A DNA stretch of 64,000 nt from assembly GCF_964340395.1 (NCBI RefSeq), contig NC_135560.1, forward strand, positions 7,552,598 through 7,616,597, in the 5' to 3' direction. The notes under the pieces are model-generated. The model had not been told where the DNA came from. It made no database searches and worked only from the letters and a program-made list of their open reading frames with translations. Source of the stretch: Glandiceps talaboti. Lineage: Eukaryota > Hemichordata > Enteropneusta > Spengelidae. Position numbers and translations under genes: made by a program. Below, piece by piece: positions 1 through 12,410 of the stretch (positions within the stretch are counted from its first letter, which is position 1; each line of letters starts with the position of its first letter).

Positions 1-219
1 TGGCTTCCTACTTGAAAAATCAATGTGAAACAACATAGACCAAGTCAGTGTTTGTAACTCAATACATTGCAAAAAAGATTAATAAACATTTAAAATGTTT
101 GTTATTGTTCGTACAATGACAAACCTTTTACATATTTTTGAGCTTTTTGCAATTTATTGAGTTACAAACACTGACTTGGTCTATGTTGTTTCACATTGAT
201 TTTTCAAGTAGGGAAGCCA
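1..219. mobile_element. Short hairpin MITE with about 76-bp terminal inverted repeats
   Basis: The first about 77 bases return as their reverse complement at about 143-219, with only one or two differences, around a short AT-rich loop. The ends read TGGCTTCC and GGGAAGCCA. This is the form of a non-autonomous hairpin transposon. No protein is encoded. The left end coincides with the window edge, so the true terminus and any target duplication cannot be judged. It lies in a DMXL intron. The superfamily is not assigned. Confidence 0.8.
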
Positions 220-521
220 TGATAAAATTGTTTCGTAAGTTAAAAATCCAAAATATATACTCACTCCTCATCCATATGGCAAATTTAAGAGTGTAAGTTC
301 CCACTCACAAAACTCAGAGCCCCTATAAAACTCATTTTAGAGAGTATTACCGATTTTTTATCTCCTAATGCTGGAATATGGTAGTATGAATATACAGGAA
401 AGAAATCAGTGTCTGTATTTTTGATAATAGTTATGTTTGGGGACTGTATTTGTGAAAATGTTGGCTTGATACCCATTGGGAAGTGTTTAGACATTGACCT
501 GGGATTGAAAATTAGCCCTTT

Positions 522-942
522 CAAGGAAAAGTCTGCTCAGACTTATTCTGCCTTTATTACTACCATCAACTTATAGGGAAAGTCCAGTCAGACTTATTTC
601 AGCCTTTAGTACACTTGTATTGATTACTGCTATCAACTTAAAGGAAAAGCCCAGTCAGACTTATTTCTGTCTTTAGTACACTTGTATTGATTACTGCTAT
701 CAACTTATAGGGAAAGTTCAGTCAGACATATTTCTATCTTTAGTACACTTGTATTGATTACTGCTATCAACTTATAGGAAAAGTCCAGTCAGACTTATTT
801 CTGCCTTTAGTACACTTGTATTGATTACTGCTCTCAACTTATAGGGAAAGTCCAGTCTACTGCTATCAACTTATAGGAAAAGTCCAGTCAGACTTATTTC
901 TACCTTAAATACACTTGGATTGATTTTTGCTATCAACTTTGT
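522..942. repeat. Minisatellite, about 67-bp unit, about 6 copies
   Basis: A unit of about 67 bases containing GTCAGACTTATTTCTGCC and TACTGCTATCAACTTATAGG recurs about six times with few changes; one copy near 855 is truncated. It lies in a DMXL intron and codes for nothing. Confidence 0.9.
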
Positions 943-1278
943 GTAATTTAGGGATGTGGGGAGGGGGATAAAATAGCACCTCGGTAACTTAGTAAACTTT
1001 GCAAAGAAGCTCCACTACACTTTACATGTGTCCAGCCATTTTTGGGATTTCCTGCAAGGGTTTATGGGAGAACCTGTGGTGGGTGATGACATCACATTCA
1101 GATCCTTACCAACCTCTTTGTCTTGACACTTGTAGTATTTGTATAAAAGACCTAAATAACCATGGCAACGAGCGTTGATTAGATTTATTGTATCAGGTCG
1201 CCCTTAAAAGTCCAAGATACTATGGCAATTGACATGTACATACTAATGATGTGTTGTACCTATTTGCTCTATTAACAG

Positions 1279-1359
1279 TTTGGAGTTGGTGATGACAGTG
1301 GGCAACTTTGTCTCTGGCAAATTGGCACTTTTGCTGCGGCAGGTCCTAAACCATACCTG
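1279..1359 (+). CDS. DMXL: DMXL exon (fourth from last)
   Basis: Preceded by TTAACAG and followed by GTAAGT. It is 81 bases, phase 0 on both sides, encoding 27 residues that begin FGVGDDSGQLCLWQ: a WD-repeat strand d ending in LW-Q. Confidence 0.93.
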
Positions 1360-4300
1360 GTAAGTGAGCTCATGTTATTTGACACAACTTCATGAGACAC
1401 TGTTGTATAGTTACCATTGCAGTACTCCAGCTACACTCATTAATTCGGTAATTCTTATCTATAATAAGAGACAAGACATGAAACGAGACAACTAATAGTT
1501 TTTGTCATAGTGACACACAATTGTATGAAGGCAAATCTCAGGAGCATTTTTGTAATTATGCAGTCATACTTGCTGCATAATACCGTATGCAAGTAAGTTG
1601 TACACATTCAAAATGAAAATATGGGAACTATAGTCTGGTCATTCAATATTGTCATTATTTCTCCCAATTTAAGCTGTAATAGAATTTATTCTCATGTATT
1701 TTCCTATGTTCAGCCAGATTACTAGAATAGGGGTTTTCACAATTCCTTTGCACAACCTATTGAAAACACCCCTTATGTCACTTACAATTATTTTCCTCCA
1801 CTATAGACAAGGGTTTGTCACAGTTTGTCTCCAACTCTGATTGACAGGACCCCTTATGTCACTTATATTTTCTACAACTAAAAGAACAAAGGCCCCTTAT
1901 GTCACTTATATTTTATACAACTAAAAAAATTAAGGCCCATATGTCACTTATATTTTCTTTGATAAAGGAAAAAAACAGCCTCTCTTATGTCACATGTATG
2001 TTTTAATTAGTGACTTAAGGGTTTGTCTCATTGATCCGTAACTTATTGACAAGGTCCTGTATATAATTTATTATTATTTTCATCAACTATTGATGTAATG
2101 GTTTGTCACAATTCGTCAACAAATCGTATGGACCTCAGTTTAATGAAAAGAAAACCTAAAAGCTTGTACATCTCAATAACTGCACACACAAAAACATATT
2201 ACAGGACAAAAAACTGACGTAAAATTGATGTGTCTTTATTGTTTTTACAGAGCTTGCAGTGTCACAACAAAACAATAACAGATTTTGTATTTGTTGGTTC
2301 ATCAAGTCTCCTTGCCACAGCTGGTTACTCCTCAGAGAGTAAAAATATCTGTTTGTGGGATACTCTGTTACCACGTCGCAACTCACTTGTGCAAGGTATG
2401 TATCTGTTATATAAACCTGTGTCTCTCCTACAGGGTGGATCCCTGATTTTCTATTTTGGAGTTCAGGGTGGGTAAATGGGTGTGGAGGGTGTTGGGTAAT
2501 AGGTTAGATTGCTGGTTTGAAAGATTGTGTTGGGTTACCATGATTTTATTTATTTCACCAGATAACAAAACTAAGCTACACTTTCAAAGAACATACATAT
2601 GATACAAATATAGCAAAAAAGAATACATTGTTACATTGTTACAATATTAAATTTTTGACAGATTTCAAGGAGGAGACTATACATAAGCTGTGGTCTACAA
2701 ATAATTCATTAGCTAACTAAACACATTAATTATTTGATTGCATTTGTATGGTAAAAATGGGTTGAAATTTGGTAACCCATACTTGACATGGGTAAACCCA
2801 GACCCGACATGGGTAAAAATGGGTTGACATGTGGTAACCCATACCTGACATGGTTAAAAATGAGTTGACGTGGTAGCCAATACCCGACATGGGTAAAATG
2901 GGTTGACATGTGGTAATTAACCCTGGGTAAAAATGCGTTGACATATGGTAACCCATACCTGATATGGGTAAAAATGGGTTGAAATTTGGTAACACATACT
3001 TGACATGGGTAAGAATGTGTTGACATGTGTTAACCCAGACCTGACGTGAATAAGAATAGGTTGACATGTGTTAACCCAGACCTGACATGGGTAAACATGG
3101 GTTGACATGTGTTAACCCATACCTGACATGGGTAAACATGGGTTGACATGTGTCAACCGATACTTGACATGGGTAAACATGGGTTGACATGTGTTAACCC
3201 AGACCTGACATGGGTAAACATGGGTTGACATGTGTTAACCCAGACCTGACATGGGTAAACATGGGTTGACATGTGTTAACCCAGACCTGACATGGGTAAA
3301 CATGGGTTGACATGTGTTAACCTAGCCCTGACATGGGTAAGAATGGATCAAAACACGTTAACTTAAGTCAATTGCAAGTGATGGTTAATTACATTCTGTA
3401 AGTAGTATACTACAAGTACCTGAATTGTGAATGTGCATCAATACAATTATGTCCAAAAGCACATACACTCAGCTCATGTCCCTTTAAGGCAAACAGAAAT
3501 GAAAAATATAAGTTTAAAAAAAAAAACTTGTACCAGCAATAACAGTGCATAATTTGTGTTTCAACTATTATTGTCAACAAAACAAAACCCTCAGAGGACT
3601 TATACAAACATTCAGTATGTCTCAAATCAGTAAGAATATATATTTATATTTAGAAATCTACCGTGCCAGCCAAGTTAGTATAGCATTTCAGGACTATTTG
3701 CAGTTTTCAACCTTGCATGTGCATAGAACGTGACTTCATACGCTATGTTAGAGTGTGGTACGCAGGACTCATTGATGAATGTGTTCACCAGATATCATCA
3801 ATACCACCATTTTACCTCATAAATAGTACATCATTGTTAATTGATGGACAGTCTTATCTCTGTATAATTTCCATTTCACCTTGTCTGCACGTGTGAAGAG
3901 CTTTCCAATTACCATAAGAGATAGCTGTATTACACTGAAAGCTGTCTGAGTGCTCACTCAAGGATTTGTTTCTTTTCAAGAGGATGTACAAAGGAACACT
4001 AAATAAAATGCATCTGTCCAATTCATATCCAGCCGTGAACTTCCAAAGTAAAGTGATTGAACTGTCAACTACACGTGTGAAATAGCATTCATAGCACGTG
4101 TGAAATAAGTTCTAGTTGCTTCAGGCTCATCTCATGGACTCAATTTGCAAGTAAAATTATAAACTGGTGAAACAACAAGGAATGGTGTCGTCATAACTCA
4201 TTAGGTTTCAATAACTCTCCATTATAGATGTGGACAATGTTTGATGTTGTCTATGTTTACATTCCGGTCTCTGATAGTTTACTTACTTTTTACTGCTAGC

Positions 4301-4771
4301 ATTATTTGCACATTGATTACATTGAGAATGACCTTGTTTGGGCTCACAATTGAAGCAGTTGAAACAGTGTTATTTGACACTTGATACCATCACTTTAAAT
4401 GATCGAGTAGTGTTACTCTCTAAAAATTGCTGTGTATGATTTAACAGATGAAGTTTGAATTGCCTCATTTGAGATACCAATCAGTAAAGAAAAGTAATGT
4501 TATAGATTTAGTCATTACAGCCATCATGGTCAGACACAATAAAACAGAAACACAATAAATCTAACTTTATCTATCTATCTGTCTATATCTAGCTATCTAT
4601 CTCTATCTATCTATCTATCTATCCATCTCTATCTATCTATCTAACTATCTATCTATCTAACCATCTCTATCTATCTATCTGTATTTATCCATCTGTCTAT
4701 CTATCTATCTATCTATCTATCTATATCTATCTATCTATCTATCTATCTATATTTATTTATTTATCCATCTG

Positions 4772-4808
<37 letters not shown>

Positions 4809-6728
4809 ATTTATCCATGTCTATCTATCTATCTATCTATATCTATCTATCTATCTATTTATCTATCTATCTATCTTCTTTCTTTCTTTCTTGAAACTCA
4901 AATACAGTGTTGTATTTTGACTATCCTTACAGCTTTCACCTGCCATGAAGGAGGATGTCACTGCCTTGTGTATGCTCCCCATCAACAGTTAATCATATCT
5001 GGAGGAAAGAAAGGTGACATTGCTATCTTTGATGTCCGGCAGCGCCAACTTCGACACACATTCCAAGCACATGATTCAGAAGTAAGATGTCTGGCCCTTG
5101 ATCCAACAGAGGAGTTTTTTGTGACAGGTTCTGCTGAAGGAGATATCAAGGTAATTGTAACCAAATTAAAACCAGGTCATTGCAAGATTGAATATGTGCT
5201 TTGGGGACAAATTTCCCTGAAATGAAAATCAAAGTTCAAGCTCTCCAAACCTTTGCCATATGAATGCTTGTGCCTGGCTGTTTTGAGATAGTGAAAGAAA
5301 TTTTAAGGTCTTCTCATTTTCAGGGAAATTGACAATCTTTAATTTTCCGATTTATAGAGAATTCGGCAGCAATAGTGAATTCTAATATAAATTTGATCTC
5401 TTGAAATAATTTATTGGTGACTGTGATGTCTTTCTTCATTTTAACCTGGGTTGGAGTTAACTTGAATAAAGTACAAAAAATGTAAAACTTTCATTTCCTA
5501 AGTATATACTGTGTGAAAATAGGGCCATTGACATTCAGAATGTAGATACTCTATGACAAATTTGTGATCATGAAATGGCGAAATGACTGAATGAGATATG
5601 TAAAGTTTGGAAGTTTTTAGCACAACTGAACACTCATTTAAAAGTACTTCTGTAGGGCTACAGGCTGAGGCATCACAAAAAATTTCCCACAATTCGAAGT
5701 AAAGCAGGAAATTATTGTCTTGGCGTGACGTAACTACTGGCAAATATATAGGAGGCAAGCTTTGCACATGTCTTCTGTTCAACCTAGTAAAATGAAAAGT
5801 ATGCTAGTATTCGTGAGTCCAGCATTGCCACCAGTACGTTGTGCATATCCGCTACAAAATTATTCATTATTTCATTTTGCATGTCGCAGTTCTAGATCAG
5901 CTTTTTATTTCCGTTTCACAAAAGTCACCCTTCTGTAAAAAAAGATGCCAGACTTTTTTCAGCATATGCTGCCTTGCTTTCGAATACAGGTTAAATGTTT
6001 CCAGACCCTTTTTTCCTAAGAATTACGGGGTTGGTTTTAATTCTGGTTTTTCCAGGACGGTTATGTGCTCTCTGGACTAAAACATGATCTCCTCCCCTCC
6101 CTGTTCAAATATTTCAACAACAACAAAAACGATTTTGAAAATTTTGAACTAATTTTGATGCCATTTGGTGAAATATTAGGAAAAAAATGCGACAATGTCA
6201 AATTTGTTTTAAGGGCTACCTGAGAAAATTAGTTTCATGATATCCAGAGGGTTTTTTTCAGGGATGTTCTAAAATAGCTAATTCCGCAATCATTTTGCAC
6301 TATCTAGCACATTCATAGTTTGAATAAATTAAGACACAAGACTGGTCAATGAAAATTAGTTTTATCTCTCTCCTAAATTTTAATAGCCACATGCATACAC
6401 ACAGCAATGACAATGTACAAAGTACTTGCAAGAGTAATGAGAGAGTTCAATGATGCGTAAGCATTCGGGTTAAAACGTGACAATTGGCACATGTTCATAC
6501 ATACAGCAACTGTCACGTTAATACCCGAATGCTTCCACATCACGTACAGGGAACATAATTATAGTCACCTTGACGAAATGCTTTTGACACAGACAATGAA
6601 AATAAATAATGAAATTCCTGAGAGTTAACGCGGGGTCACAGCTGCCTTTCCTGTCGAAATGTTAGTATTTTCATTCGGACACTTTTGCTATCTTATTTAG
6701 GTATGAGAGATACAACTCTGTTTTGTTT

Positions 6729-6766
<38 letters not shown>

Positions 6767-7364
6767 GGATTTAAAGTCAAAAACGGCCTGATCGATTGCC
6801 TTGAGATTTGGTGGAGACATTACTTTGGGTGTCTAGATGAACAAATTGTCCAACATCCAACTGAAAGTGATCTTAACAGTGGTTTTAAGGTAAAAACAGG
6901 GTGATTTTCTATCCAAATAGTTTGTCCTTTACAGAGGAAGTCTATGGGGTATAGTTATATATACTGTTACATAATTAATTGGCCAAAGTCCATGGGATGT
7001 TCCCTTATCCTGTAGGGGTGTTTTCAAGTTTGAATCATGTTTCATGCACTGTATGTGCATGTCAGACATTGGATCTTTTCTAAACCAATCTGGATAGTAA
7101 TGCCATTATTTGAGCTTCATTTGGTCATGTGTATAGTAAATAATAGTATTAAAGGGTGAGCAAAATCGCAAGTATAATTTGTAGGACAGTTTAGAGTAAA
7201 GTACTTTAGTTCTACAGCCTTAGCAAGCTTTTTGGTTGTGTACATGTTCTGTGTCTGTGGCTCTGTCTGTGTATGTATGTATGTATGTATGTATGTATGT
7301 ATGTATGTATGTATGTGTGGTCTGTCTGTCTGCTGCCTCGTCTGAGTGTGTGTGGTCTGTCTGT

Positions 7365-7395
<31 letters not shown>

Positions 7396-8881
7396 CTTTT
7401 TGTGTGTCTGTCTGAGTATACTTAAATTACATGTACTAGATATCATTAACTAGTCATACTTTAATTATGATATACCAGCAATGTACTAATCTTCACACAT
7501 AGTTAAATTCCTTGTTTTTAATCCCTTGCTACTTACTTCTCTTTATCCATTGTGGTTCACTAGTTTCGTGATTCACACAATTCTTGTCATCATGTTCATT
7601 ACTTGTGCAGCCATATCTCATTGATAGTAAGTAGGTTATGAATGGACCCAAGGGAAGTCTCCTTTTTTAATCAATTTATGTGTGTCTACTCATACAAAGT
7701 ACTGTTAGGAGGCCATTAAAAGGAGAGAACGACCTGATCATGCCATTGACGTCATTCAGATAGCATATTGGTCTATTATATCTAGACAATATAGAGCTTA
7801 AGTTACCGAGTATTTATTTTCTTATCTCATAGTTGTTTTCATATGCCTTCTGGTGTAATTTGTAGCTGACAGTTTTGACAGCAATTTACTCCTAATAGGG
7901 TAAACAATTATTCCATTTTCAGAAAGAAAAAATATGACTATATATCTCTATTTCATATATGACTACATGTATATATGAAATCATGACATATAGAACAATG
8001 ATTTGGAACGTTGGCCAACAAATAAAACTAACACTTCCTACACATTACAGCAAATTTTGTGAAATTGACAAACCATAACATTGTAAAGAAGCTAAATATT
8101 ATGTTATGAAAATAAGATTATTTCCCAGATTATTTCAAAAAGAATTGTGCCAATGTAATCCAAAACTTTTGCTTTATTAGTGAACTGAAGTGAACCCTCA
8201 TTTTAACAAAATGGTGTCGAAATGTAGTTAGACTGAAAAGGAAAGTACATTAAGCAAGCAAAGTAAATAAAACGTAATGTACAAACTCAAGTAGATAAAA
8301 AGGTTACAAAATAGGTCATGGTTAACTACTTGAGTGCAGCAAATCAAATCCTTTATCAAAATTTGATAAAAACAACATTAGTTACTCGGTTGTCGTATTA
8401 AAGTATGCATTAATTACGATATCTACTTTTTTATTTTCTTGACATGTCAAATACTTCATCAACGTTCGATGATAAACACCATTAGGTACTCTGTTGTTGT
8501 AAGTTTGGGATTTGCACACTTATGATTGTAATAAAAATATTGATATCTTCATGTTTATTTTCTTGACCGATCAATATTCAATCAAATTTTAATTAAAACA
8601 CCTCAATTCTTGTCAGTAAGGGAAATGCACACTTGTGAATATAAGTGTACATGTTGATATCTCCATGTTTATTTTCTTGACAGGTGTGGGGCCTAGCTGT
8701 ACATAATCTGTTATATTCCTTCCCTGGTGAGCATGCTAAGGGAACTCTGTTCCGCAGTGTTGGAGGTGGTGTTGTTCAGCTGACTCTCTCACCATCCCAT
8801 AATTTATTTTCTTGCGGTGCTGATGGGACGATGAAGTGGCGTGTTCTTCCAGAGAGAGACAGCGTGGTGCAGACATTGTAA
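1279..8881 (+). CDS. DMXL: DmX-like protein (DMXL/rabconnectin-3 alpha), C-terminal WD40 exons, 5' partial
   Basis: Four exons (1279-1359, 2251-2395, 4933-5150, 8684-8881) join in frame and encode about 213 residues ending at TAA 8879-8881. The predicted peptide has WD-repeat signatures in order: CLWQ, ICLWD, IAIFD, IKVWGL and FSCGADGTMK. It follows the C-terminus of human DMXL1/DMXL2 closely, including the ISGGKKG, FDVRQRQL, FQAHDS and TGSAEG stretches and the final GADGT strand. Known role of the family: very large WD40 scaffolds that, with WDR7, bind and regulate the vacuolar H+-ATPase on synaptic vesicles and endosomes (insect homologue DmX). Only the end of the protein is in this window; over 2,500 residues would be encoded to the left. 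Introns are phase 0, 1 and 0, with consensus GT-AG ends. The large last intron (3.5 kb) holds an inverted Penelope-like fragment. DMXL1 versus DMXL2 cannot be separated, since invertebrates generally have one copy. Confidence 0.95.
1740..2000. repeat. Short tandem repeat around CCCCTTATGTCACTTAT
   Basis: The phrase CCCTTATGTCACTTA recurs at least four times about 45-90 bases apart, with AT-rich filler ending in CAACTAAAA. This is a diverged minisatellite inside a DMXL intron. Confidence 0.7.
2251..2395 (+). CDS. DMXL: DMXL exon (third from last)
   Basis: Acceptor TTTTTACAG and donor GTATG. The 145 bases end in phase 1, with the split codon completed in the next exon. It encodes SLQCHNKTITDF and a WD strand ending ICLWDTL. 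The simple open frame runs past the donor, but the extra residues do not match the family. Confidence 0.93.
2750..3350. repeat. Minisatellite, 41-bp unit, about 14 copies
   Basis: The unit contains GGGTTGACATGTGTTAACCC and GACCTGACATGGGTAAA. It is most regular at 3020-3340 and more diverged toward 2750. Each unit holds a small inverted repeat (GGGTTGACATGTGTTAACCC is close to palindromic). Apparent open frames over it are repeat artefacts. Confidence 0.93.
4562..4890. repeat. (ATCT)n microsatellite, about 320 bp
   Basis: Imperfect tetranucleotide ATCT array with GTCT, ATTT and CCATCT interruptions, ending in a short TTTC run. It stops about 40 bases before the acceptor of the next DMXL exon, so length changes could affect the branch-point region. 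Confidence 0.95.
4933..5150 (+). CDS. DMXL: DMXL exon (penultimate)
   Basis: Acceptor ATCCTTACAG and donor AAG/GTAATT. The 218 bases enter in phase 1 and leave in phase 0. It encodes AFTCHEGGCHCLVYAPHQQL, ISGGKKGDIAIFDVRQRQL and TGSAEGDIK: nearly two WD repeats and the best-conserved part of the family in this window. Confidence 0.96.
5679..6700 (-). mobile_element. Inverted, 5'-truncated copy of the Penelope-like element 3' region
   Basis: This stretch matches, in reverse complement and base for base over long runs, the region 17155-18256 that follows the Penelope-like reverse transcriptase at 13.1-17.2 kb. This copy lacks about 90 bases present in the other (compare 6110-6170 with 17690-17820). 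It includes a 90-base hairpin (6451-6543) also present in the second copy. No coding part of the element remains. It lies in the last DMXL intron, antisense to the gene. Confidence 0.8.
6733..6763. repeat. (TG)n microsatellite
   Basis: About 15 TG units after a TTTTG-rich lead, in a DMXL intron. Confidence 0.95.
7268..7396. repeat. Compound (TATG)n / (TG)n / (TCTG)n microsatellite
   Basis: About 11 TATG units, then mixed GTCTG, then about 15 TG units, in the last DMXL intron. The open frame on the other strand is repeat-driven (THTHTH, YIHTYIHT). Confidence 0.95.
8684..8881 (+). CDS. DMXL: DMXL terminal coding exon
   Basis: Acceptor TTTTCTTGACAG, then GTG TGG GGC, so the join reads IK-VWGLAVHNLL. 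It encodes the last WD repeat (EHAKGTLFRSVGGG, LFSCGADGTMKWRVLPE) and stops at TAA 8879-8881. Length and ending match the family C-terminus. Confidence 0.95.
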   Translation: MWGLAVHNLLYSFPGEHAKGTLFRSVGGGVVQLTLSPSHNLFSCGADGTMKWRVLPERDSVVQTL

Positions 8882-9039
8882 ACATCAAGTTATCACAGGT
8901 TTTGCTGGAATAGAGCTATATTTTTTGACAATTACATAGTTTGAATTCAGTCACTCATGGAGACAAGACACATGAGAAAGAGAACTGATGATGATGATGT
9001 TGATGATGATGATGATGATGATGATGTTGATGATGATGT

Positions 9040-9073
<34 letters not shown>

Positions 9074-12000
9074 AATGATGATGTCAATGATGATGACAAC
9101 ACTGATGTTACATATGGTGATAAAAACACCATTTCAAATCACTTTTACAGAATAAGCGAAAAAAATCAAATAAATCTCTTGAATAGATTAGATGAGTTAG
9201 TTGTCTAACATGTGACATTGTGTACCCATGAACGACCTAGACTATTTTTGTGACAAGTTCAGTAAACTGATTTTCTTTATTGACAATTGAACGCTCTTCA
9301 AAGATTTAACAAACAGCTTTTCTAATAAAATATAATTAATCCAGCAGCTCGCCGATCAAAATTGGGAAACACTGTCGTATGCCTCATTTTTGATGCCGAT
9401 GTATTATGTATACTGAAAGATTCGTCACTAGAGGGGCTTCACCTTACTTCACTTTTTTACAACCAACAACTAGAGAGTCTAACTGTCAATAAACTGGATT
9501 CTATCATTTGATTGGTTGCAACAAGAATTTGTTGCAGAACAAAACTTATACAGTTGGCGTTCAGTTGTTGTAAGCAATAGCAATAGCAATGTAATGACTA
9601 TCTGCCTAGATATTATGGAGTACTTACAGATGTGATATTTGTGTGTGTACTTCAGTCTCCTGTACATACATCAAGCAAGCAACACTCTGAACAGTTTTAC
9701 TTTCAGTTGCAAATCAAGACACCATGTCTAATTTGAAAGGCGAGAAAGATGTGGGTGAGAAGGATTGCACGGGGTGTGATAGTGATGGAATAGGAGATAT
9801 TCAAGTAAAATGTATTTTTTAAGAATTAACACCTACAGTGATATAGCATATCAAATGTCCATTTTAGAATGGTGTCAGTTACTGTGCTATCGTAAAGTTA
9901 GAATCAAAATTAATATGTATTATATCATTTCATTTGATTAAATAAGTCGACTGTTTTATCCTGCCCAAACTCTATAGGAACATACTTCAGTACACCTAGC
10001 AAATTAACAAGTCTTTTATAAGACATGCAACCTTTACGAAGTGCAATATATTTTTGTTCATGATATGATGTTTGCCAGTTAAGATAATACAATTGTAAGG
10101 AGCTTCATTTATTTGTGGTGTTGACACATGTTTTTGGTCAGCAAGCAATGTCGACAGATGTTTCCAGTGGACAAGAGAGTGTGTGAAATGTATAATTAAA
10201 TTTTGTGATGTGTAGTAAACATAATAGTGCCATCAGAATAACAAATTTATGTCTGTAGGATATTTTTTTGTTCTGTCTTGAAAATTTACTAATTTTCTGT
10301 GGCAGCAGCATGGAAAGAAAAAGGTATAAGTATTCTGGATTTTGCAAACAGTGTTCGCACATTCAGGACTAACTATCTTGTGTTTAAGATATGCCTGGTA
10401 AGCACAACATTCAGTAAAAGGAGATCTTTGTATTTCACTTACTGAAGTAGAACTTGTGTTCGTAAATAACGATTGATTGATTGATACATTGTAGTTTCTA
10501 AGGAACAGGGGAAACTGCACACATGAATGCAAGGTAAGATGTAGCCATTGACAAGCCATTGTAAAGGTTAATACTATACATACAAGCTACATCCTGTTTG
10601 CAAGCAGTCTAGAGGCCATACTATACTCTAGGGAATCCAAATGATTTGCCTGAAAATAGCCACTTTATCAGCAGGAACATTACCAATGGCAAGGCAAGAA
10701 GACTTGCAAGTTTCCACGGCACAACTGAAATCAGATATTCAATACACTAAGGATGGGTTCATGATGTGTTTCTATGTGAGATATTACGACAAGCTGGAGT
10801 CAATTTTTTGCATGATGCCCAATGGACAAATTCAAATCAAATTTATCTAATTTTTTTTCTAAAAAATAATCTTTTTGTTCAAGAAGAAACAAAACTGAAA
10901 AGTGATTTGAAGTTCTGTCTTGAAAATAATGATATTGTGAGATAATTGTCACTATTATAGGTAACCCCACATACTAAAAAAATTGGTAATACTCTGACGG
11001 TTGTGCCATTGGGTCATTTTTTTTGTTACCATGCAATGATTTCTTAAGAAAGAAATCAGTATTTGAAACACTCATAATATAGTTATGCAGTGACATTTTA
11101 ATGATTGCATAAAATTATCGTAAGTTAAAATTGTATAACCAGGTGTTGTTGTCACATTTTTTTTTGAAGATAGCAAGAATGCTAGTTTTTGAGGCTAAAA
11201 GACTAAACGATAACTGAATATTTTGTTAATGTATTATTAGTATTTGGAGAATGCAACATATTTTTGTTGACATAATGCAGTAATTTACAGAACGATTGTC
11301 TTTATGTGTACATAATCAGTAATATGATATAAGTGAACAGAACAGTTTTATGCAATCTTTAGTACTAGCTGTTGTGTATGTTTTTTTTGTTGTTGAGTAT
11401 GTTTTACTCAGTATGTTGACGACTAATTCTGCAGACTGTTAAAAAGCAAACTGTAAATGCATTTGGTAGAGTAAATGGCGACACTGGTCATTTAGTGTTT
11501 GCCTTCTATTGATTGACATGTTAATTGCGTTGCTCATTTCATAGCAAGTTTAATTGTCTATCAGTGTCTATTTCTGAACATTAATATTATATTGGAGTGC
11601 CATGTCATAAGGTAGACTTCATAACCAATCAACAGTGATCAGGTATGTTTATGAAATGAATAGAAATAAGTAGTGTGCATTTATTTTTGTTAGGTAATTT
11701 CGTCGCAATTGTCAAATGCTTCCTAAGTTGAACGCTTCAACTACAGCAATACTTTGTGTCGCAAGCTGTTTGCATTCTGTCATTGATTTTTGTGTGTGTG
11801 TGTGTGGGTGACAAGTCAAAACATCCTTGCATGGTAATGATGTAGAACCATACATAAGTACCGTAGAAGTGTAAATATTCTTTCGGAACTTGCAAAGTGC
11901 AGTTGTAATATTTACTTTACAAGCCATGGTTGTTTTTTATCGATTTATGGAAGTATATATGTATGTTTATATGTATGTATGTACGTATGTATGTATGTAC

Positions 12001-12120
12001 ATTAATTGTAAATCAGTTTGTCCTTTGTAATGTGTAGGATAAAAACAAAATGATGTCTATATGAAAAATTAATAAATATGAAAAAGAATAAAAATCTTAA
12101 TAAAGGGTTATAAATGTATC
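8882..12120 (+). other. DMXL 3' untranslated and downstream region; candidate poly(A) signals
   Basis: No coding gene is seen. AATAAA occurs at 9169-9174 and 9324-9329, soon after the stop. Three more are clustered at 12071-12103, followed by a GT-rich stretch (CTTGTGGTGTCATTTATTG). DMXL could end near 9.35 kb or have a 3' UTR of over 3 kb; sequence alone does not decide. The (GAT)n tract at 8989-9088 lies inside. The rest is unremarkable AT-rich DNA with T and A runs. Confidence 0.5.
8989..9088. repeat. (GAT)n microsatellite in the presumed DMXL 3' UTR
   Basis: About 33 trinucleotide units with GTT interruptions. The poly-Asp open frame on + and poly-Ser frame on - are consequences of the repeat. 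Confidence 0.95.
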
Positions 12121-12311
12121 ATACCTTGTGGTGTCATTTATTGTACACGTGATAATATAACATTGTGAATGACATCTACAGATGGCCAGCACATCAGTTT
12201 GAATTTCATATATTATAAATGAGAAAGCCACTCCAGGAAGTAAAGGCATTTTTATACATTTTGATTCTGGAGTCATTTCATGATTTTACATCACCTACAG
12301 TACGCACAATT

Positions 12312-12410
12312 TCAGGGGAAACCAGAGCTGTTATTTCTTCCGCAACACTGCGAAATAATGTTGGTGGCTCGTTTTGGACGGTGCCGTAAAAGAGGCTGTG
12401 GTTTGCAACG
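12312..12410 (+). repeat. Fragment sharing a core with the SINE at 22.7-23.1 kb
   Basis: AACCAGAGCTGTTATTTC, CGCAACACTG and GGACGGTGCCGTAAAAG occur here in the same order and spacing as at 22939-22997. This suggests the conserved central domain of a SINE family, here without a recognisable tRNA head. Confidence 0.6.

Noticed and set aside
522-3350. CRISPR array
   Set aside because: Tandem units have no unique spacers, and the context is an animal intron.
8957-9208. Acidic protein frame (poly-Asp)
   Set aside because: Direct translation of a (GAT)n microsatellite in the probable DMXL 3' UTR; no non-repeat coding signal.
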